This document shows positions 60,141 to 64,000 of a DNA stretch of 64,000 nucleotides, piece after piece (the first letter of the stretch is position 1; each line of letters opens with the position of its first letter). The notes beneath the pieces were generated by a model, which searched no databases, was not told the origin of the DNA, and saw only the letters and a program-made list of their open reading frames with translations. The position numbers were made by a program, and so were the translations under genes. Source of the DNA: Betaproteobacteria bacterium. Its GTDB lineage: Bacteria > Pseudomonadota > Gammaproteobacteria > Burkholderiales > Casimicrobiaceae. The DNA is taken from assembly GCA_016861105.1 (NCBI GenBank), contig BOKS01000002.1, positions 310,001 to 374,000 of the forward strand, in the 5' to 3' direction.

Positions 60141-62006
60141 CTACCGTGCCGCGGCGTCGGGCGGCACGACGAGCGGCGCGCGCGACGAAGGATCGGCGTC
60201 GAGCATCGCCGCGTACGCGCGCTCGAGCGCGCGCGTGAAGCCGGCGACGTCCGTCAGCGGCGAGCGCGCGACCGCCTGCGCGAGCGCGGGGCGCAGGCTG
60301 CGCAGTCGCCCCGGATCGGCGAGCGAGACGGCGAGCTCGACGTAGCGGTCGCGGTCGGCGGCGATCCACTCCGGCCGCCCGGCGGCGGCCAGCAGGGCGG
60401 CGCCCTGGCGCGCGACCATGCGGTCGCCGGCGAGCGTGACGACCGGGACGCCGTGCGCGAGCGCGTCGCAGGTGGTCACGCCGCCGCAGAACGGAAACGG
60501 ATCGAGCGCGACGTCGACCTGCGCGTAGGCGGCGTGCAGCGCGTCGAGCGCGACGAAGGGGGCGAAGTCGATGCGCTCGACCGGCACGCCGGCGCGCGCC
60601 CAGCGCGCGCGGACGCAGGCGACCGTCGACGGTGCGGCGTATGCCGACGCGCGCAGCAGCAGCCGGGCGTCGGGCACCGCGCGCAGCACGCGCGCCCACG
60701 TGGCCACGACGTCGTCGGTGAGCTTCGCGTGCCGGTTGAACGAGCCGAACGTCACGTGCCCGCTGCGCGCCGACGGCGGCTCGCAAAGTGCGATGGCGAC
60801 CGGCGCCCGGTAGACGAACCGCGCGTGGGGGAGCAGCACCAGGCGCTCGGTGTAGCGGTCCGCCTCGGCCGCAGGGGCGTGCACCGGATCGGCGACGAGC
60901 CAGTCGATCGCGGGGCTGCCGGTCGTGTCGAACCAGTCCAGCCACGTGGCCTGCACGCGCGCCGGCCGGCGCGAGAGCATGGGCAGCCGGTTGCCCGGCG
61001 CGTGTCCCGCGAGGTCGACGACGACGTCGACGCCGTCGCGGGCGATCGCCGCCGCCGCTTCGTCGTCGCCCCGCGGCAGGTCGACCCAGCGTTCGACGGC
61101 GGCGCGGACGCGCTGCGCGTGGGGCCCGGCGGCGGGGTGGGCCGCGTAGGCGATCGCCTCGATCCGCGCACGGTCGTGCGCCTCCAGCACCGGCGCGAGC
61201 AGCGCGGCGAGCGGCGCGTCGCCGAAGCGCGGCGACAGGTAGCCGACGCGCAGGCGCCGCTCCGGCGAGCGGGGGGACGCGGGAGCGCGCGGCGCCACGA
61301 CGGCGGCGTGCACGGCGGCCCAGCGCCGGTGCGCCGCGGCGAGCGTCTCGACGTCCGCGAGCGCGGCGTCGTAGTGCAGCTCGACCAGCAGCGCCGAACC
61401 CCCCGCGGCGTCCTGCGCGGCGAGCGCCGTGGCGGCGCGCAGGTCGTCCAGCGCTTCGGCGTGCAGCGCCAGGCTCGAGCGATGCGCGGCGCGCGCGAAG
61501 CGCAGCGCTGCTTCGCCGGGCGCGAGCGCGATCGCGCGGGTCAGCCGCTCGATCGCCTCCGGAAGGAAGGCGCGCTCGCCCAGGAGCGCGGCTGCACGGG
61601 CGAGCGGCACCGGGTCGCGCGGTGCGAGCGCCGCGGCCCGGTCGAGCGCGGCCAGCGCCTCGTCGTCGCGGCCCAGCGCCGCCCGCGCGAGTCCCAGGTT
61701 GAGCCACGCCCCGGCGGCGGACGGCGCCCGCGCGAGCAGCGCCTCCCAGCGCCGGCAGGCGACCGCGTGCCGGCCCAGGGCGACGTCGGCGAGCGCCGCG
61801 GCGTGCAGCAGCGGCAGCACGTCGGGCAGCGACGCGAGCGCCGCGTCGAAGAGCGGCGCCGCCTCCGCCTCGCGTCGCGCGCGGCGCAGCGTCTCGGCGC
61901 GCAGCGCCAGCGCCGGCGGCGCGTCCGGCGCGAGGGTCGCGGCGGCCGCCGCGAGCCGCCGGACGTCCGGGTCGACGAGCAGGCGGCCGAGTTCCGCCGG
62001 CGTCAC
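60141..62006 (-). CDS. GT41-type (SPINDLY/OGT-like) TPR glycosyltransferase
   Basis: 621-residue cytoplasmic protein. TPR-like helices about 30-235 (AGAWLNLGLARAALGRDDEA, RDPVPLARAAALLG). GT41 catalytic region 250-600: RLRVGYLSPRFGDAPLAALL, DVVVDLAGHAPGNRLPMLS, ARVQATWLDWFDTTGSPAID, VTFGSFNRHAKLTDDVV (Lys429 for UDP) and LDPFPFCGGVTTCDALAHGV. The His after SxDFxxH in OGT is Ala264 here, so activity may be changed. The start is GTG overlapping the SMR stop (GTGA). Most likely glycosylates protein, but its targets are unknown. Confidence 0.86.
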   Translation of the reverse strand: MTPAELGRLLVDPDVRRLAAAAATLAPDAPPALALRAETLRRARREAEAAPLFDAALASLPDVLPLLHAAALADVALGRHAVACRRWEALLARAPSAAGAWLNLGLARAALGRDDEALAALDRAAALAPRDPVPLARAAALLGERAFLPEAIERLTRAIALAPGEAALRFARAAHRSSLALHAEALDDLRAATALAAQDAAGGSALLVELHYDAALADVETLAAAHRRWAAVHAAVVAPRAPASPRSPERRLRVGYLSPRFGDAPLAALLAPVLEAHDRARIEAIAYAAHPAAGPHAQRVRAAVERWVDLPRGDDEAAAAIARDGVDVVVDLAGHAPGNRLPMLSRRPARVQATWLDWFDTTGSPAIDWLVADPVHAPAAEADRYTERLVLLPHARFVYRAPVAIALCEPPSARSGHVTFGSFNRHAKLTDDVVATWARVLRAVPDARLLLRASAYAAPSTVACVRARWARAGVPVERIDFAPFVALDALHAAYAQVDVALDPFPFCGGVTTCDALAHGVPVVTLAGDRMVARQGAALLAAAGRPEWIAADRDRYVELAVSLADPGRLRSLRPALAQAVARSPLTDVAGFTRALERAYAAMLDADPSSRAPLVVPPDAAAR

Positions 62007-62374
62007 GCCCGTGCGACGAGCCAGACGCCCAGCACGATGAAGCCGATGCCGAGCCAGCGCGACGCCGACAGCGATTCGCCGAACAGCCAGTGCGCCGCGA
62101 AGGCGTTGAGCACGTAGCCGAGCGACAGCAGCGGGAACGCGATGGACACGGGCACGCGCGACAGGCCGACGATCCACACGACCAGGCTGACGACGTAGAT
62201 CGCCACGCCGCCGATGAAGTGCGGCTGCGTCGCGATGCGCGCCAGCGTCTGCGGCCACTCGCCGCGCGCGAGCGAGAGCACGCCGAGCGCGTTCGTCCCG
62301 GCCTTCAGCAGCAGCTGGGCCGCGGTGTTCATCACGACGGCGGCGAACAGGTAGGCGAAGGCGACGGGCGTCAT
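62003..62374 (-). CDS. SMR/EamA-type membrane transporter (ArnE-like)
   Basis: 123-residue inner-membrane protein with four hydrophobic segments: AFAYLFAAVVMNTAAQLLLK, FIGGVAIYVVSLVVWIVGLS, VSIAFPLLSLGYVLNAFAAH and WLGIGFIVLGVWLVA. AQLLLKAG and IAFPLLSLGYV are the SMR/ArnE signatures. ArnE/ArnF flip lipid-linked sugars; other SMR proteins export cations. Translation is coupled to the GT41 gene (GTGA), and the ArnD-like gene follows, so glycolipid handling is a fair inference. The start at 62374 is chosen over one 14 codons upstream because it begins at TM1. Confidence 0.85.
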   Translation of the reverse strand: MTPVAFAYLFAAVVMNTAAQLLLKAGTNALGVLSLARGEWPQTLARIATQPHFIGGVAIYVVSLVVWIVGLSRVPVSIAFPLLSLGYVLNAFAAHWLFGESLSASRWLGIGFIVLGVWLVARA

Positions 62375-62471
62375 GGCGTCGGCGGTGGGCGCTGGGTGCC
62401 GCGGATGATCGCACACGCCCGTGCTAGATTTCCGTTCCCCTCCGCGTCAGCGCCGCGAGGGGACCCGCGCG

Positions 62472-62981
62472 ATGCCCGACCTCGCCATCGTCCCCGCCGG
62501 CTCCCGAAGCGACCTCGCCATCGTGCGCGGGCTCGCGGAGCGGGTCTGGCGCCGCCACTACCCCGGCATCATCGGCACCGCGCAGATCGACTACATGCTC
62601 GCGCGCGGCTACGCCGACGCGGCGCTCGAGGGGTTCCTCCGGGAGGAGGGCGCCGGACTCGCGCTCGCCTGCGACGGCGACGACCCCGTCGGATTCGCGG
62701 CGTGGATGCGTGCCCCGGAGCCCGCGACCACCAAGCTCGACAAGCTGTACGTGCTGCACGCGGCGCAGGGCCGCGGCGCCGGGCGCCGGCTGCTCGCGCA
62801 CGTGGAGCGCGCGGCGGTGGCCGACGGCGCCGGCACGCTGGTCCTCAACGTGAACAAGCACAACGCCTCCTCGATCGCCTTCTACGAGCGTTGCGGGCTC
62901 GCCGTGCGCGAGGCGGTCGTCGTCGACATCGGCGCGGGCTTCGTCATGGACGACTACGTGATGGCGAAGGTGCTGCGATAG
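62472..62981 (+). CDS. GNAT-family N-acetyltransferase
   Basis: 169-residue acetyltransferase. LDKLYVLHAAQGRGAGRRLL contains the acetyl-CoA loop Q-G-R-G-A-G, followed by LVLNVNKHNASSIAFYERCG. GAGGGGA precedes the ATG at 62472; an in-frame ATG 17 codons upstream is less likely. Divergent from the SMR gene. Its 3' end overlaps the convergent glycosyltransferase gene by 38 bases. Confidence 0.9.
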   Translation: MPDLAIVPAGSRSDLAIVRGLAERVWRRHYPGIIGTAQIDYMLARGYADAALEGFLREEGAGLALACDGDDPVGFAAWMRAPEPATTKLDKLYVLHAAQGRGAGRRLLAHVERAAVADGAGTLVLNVNKHNASSIAFYERCGLAVREAVVVDIGAGFVMDDYVMAKVLR

Positions 62982-63918
62982 CGTCGTCGAGCGCCTGCCG
63001 GTCGACGCCGTAGCCTTCGCGCAGCCGCTCGAGCGCCTCGCGGAGCGCGGGCGCGTGCCGCGGCTCGCCGGTCGCACGCGCGACGCCGAGCCGCGCCAGC
63101 GCGCGGCGCACGCGGCTGCCGCGCGCCGCGCGCGTCACGCCGTGGAAGTGGCGCACGTCGCTCCAGCGCGACTGCGGCAGCGCCGCGAAACGCCAGCCGT
63201 GCGCGAGCAGGTGCTCGTGCAGCAGCGCGCCCGTGTCGTGCTCGACCACCGCCGGGCGGCGCTCCCCGCCGCCCGGCGCCGCGGCCGGGAATCCGGGCAC
63301 GCGGAACCGCGCCAGCGACGCGGGCGGGCTCGACCCCGTCGCCGCAGCGACCAGCCGCGCGAGCCACGCGGTCGCGTCGAAGCGGCGCAGCGTGCCGAAT
63401 CCCTGCGCCGCGTGCAGCGCCTCGCGCACGGCGCGCGCGCGCAGCAGCACGAAGGGGATCCACATGCGCTGCGCATACCAGCCGGTGTGCGCGGGCAGGC
63501 CGTGCTCCGGGCCCATCCAGCCGGGACCGTGCAGGAACCCCGCACCGTACGCCTGCGCGTCGCCGGCGAGGGCGGCGCGCATCGCCGGCACGAGCCCCGC
63601 GTCGAGCAGCTCGAGATCCGAGTCGACGAGCAGCACCTCGTCCGCGTCGATGGCCGCGAACAGCCGGTCCAGCGTCTCCGGATGGGTGCGCAGCGGCCAG
63701 TCGAGCCAGTCGAAGCACAGCCCGTGGCGCGCGGCGAGCGCCGCGAAGTGCACCCGGCTGCCGTCGCGCGACTCGCAGTCGACGACGAGCACGGGCAGGC
63801 CGCCGTGGCGCAGCAGCGACAGCAGCGCGAGCGACGAGACCCAGCGGGTCCCGCAGTTGATGATCACCGCCACGGCCTCGTGGCGGGGCAGTCCGGCGAT
63901 CGAAGCCAGCGGGCGCAA
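62944..63918 (-). CDS. Small glycosyltransferase-like protein
   Basis: 324-residue protein resembling a GT-A (GT2-like) fold. VAVIINCGTRWVSSLALLSL and LPVLVVDCESRDGSR form the nucleotide-sugar half, and LLVDSDLELLDAG carries a DSD motif expected to bind metal and nucleotide. Later regions HGPGWMGPEHGLPAHTG and GWYAQRMWIPFVLLRAR are not in a family I can name. The start is TTG at 63918 with GGAGGAAG before it; no ATG fits. Overlaps the GNAT gene by 38 bases at the 3' end. Role probably in surface glycan assembly. Confidence 0.72.
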   Translation of the reverse strand: MRPLASIAGLPRHEAVAVIINCGTRWVSSLALLSLLRHGGLPVLVVDCESRDGSRVHFAALAARHGLCFDWLDWPLRTHPETLDRLFAAIDADEVLLVDSDLELLDAGLVPAMRAALAGDAQAYGAGFLHGPGWMGPEHGLPAHTGWYAQRMWIPFVLLRARAVREALHAAQGFGTLRRFDATAWLARLVAAATGSSPPASLARFRVPGFPAAAPGGGERRPAVVEHDTGALLHEHLLAHGWRFAALPQSRWSDVRHFHGVTRAARGSRVRRALARLGVARATGEPRHAPALREALERLREGYGVDRQALDDAIAAPSPSRSRP

Positions 63919-64000
63919 CGCTTCCTCCGTGGAGAGGCGATTCTAGAACCTCGCGAGGCCCCACCGCCGTCGTCCGGAGTGCCGGGGGTGCGGCCGGAGG

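Noticed and set aside
58678..61707. Minus-strand open frame of about 1000 codons running from the GT41 gene into the peroxiredoxin gene
   Set aside because: Only its last 150 codons (bcp) have motifs. The upstream part lies in another frame across the GT41 and ArnD-like genes and is Arg/Ala-rich shadow sequence.
59136..62117. Long plus-strand open frame opposite the ArnD-like and GT41 genes
   Set aside because: No motifs, biased composition and no ribosome-binding site; antisense artefact of the GC content.

Overview
The window is one continuous stretch of very GC-rich (about 70% or more by eye) bacterial chromosome, densely coded on both strands. The best taxonomic marker is the block rpsF-priB-rpsR-rplI-dnaB (46.4-49.4 kb), whose order is typical of Betaproteobacteria. 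Together with the glycolate oxidase genes, the EnvZ/OmpR pair and the pairing of a bcp-type peroxiredoxin with PhoH, it points to a Burkholderiales-like betaproteobacterium. I see no rRNA, tRNA, CRISPR array, phage or intact insertion sequence. The mobile signal is limited to small non-coding repeats.

Layout. 0-5 kb: end of a crotonase gene, a secreted CHRD protein, a small unknown protein, a six-haem lipoprotein cytochrome, and a chrA-padR pair. 5-10 kb: rnk with an unknown partner, a TerB/DUF697-like protein, a divergent GNAT/TetR pair with a clear operator, and a CaiB/BaiF CoA-transferase. 10-18.4 kb: one long co-directional run glcD, D-lactate dehydrogenase-like, GST, glcE, glcF, thioesterase, GNAT, ispD, ispF, with many stop/start overlaps. 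18.4-24 kb: an EnvZ/OmpR pair, a Spy-like periplasmic protein, a hybrid histidine kinase and a LuxR-type regulator. 24-26 kb: a two-gene exported-protein operon ending in an SLH-domain protein, then a repeat array. 26-31.5 kb: BepA-like protease and a MacAB-like efflux system split by a small inverted-repeat element. 31.6-36.5 kb: moaC, a cupin, and a hexuronate catabolic block (GntR regulator, fructuronate reductase, uxaC). 36.5-39.3 kb: LysR divergent from pirin and DoxX, then a Dps gene with its own promoter. 39.4-43.7 kb: a second adaptor/permease/ATPase export system, dtd, and a DUF4124 protein. 43.8-46.2 kb: an aminotransferase and a lipoprotein aminopeptidase. 46.2-49.4 kb: the S6/PriB/S18/L9 operon and dnaB.

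The most unusual part is 49.4-64 kb, which is rich in glycan-related genes. Directly after dnaB sit two translationally coupled glycosyltransferases that share the same N-terminal module, a SEC-C zinc motif followed by TPR-like helices, but have different catalytic parts (WbsX plus GT2; tandem GT2-like). Further on are an SMR/ArnE-like transporter coupled to a GT41 (SPINDLY/OGT-like) TPR glycosyltransferase, an ArnD-like deacetylase with an apparently damaged metal site, and another short glycosyltransferase. SEC-C domains bind ribosomes or SecB in other proteins, so a ribosome- or secretion-linked glycosylation pathway is a testable inference, not something the sequence proves.

Starts were chosen from ribosome-binding sites, signal peptides and family N-termini. 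Many long open frames on the opposite strand were discarded as consequences of the GC content.
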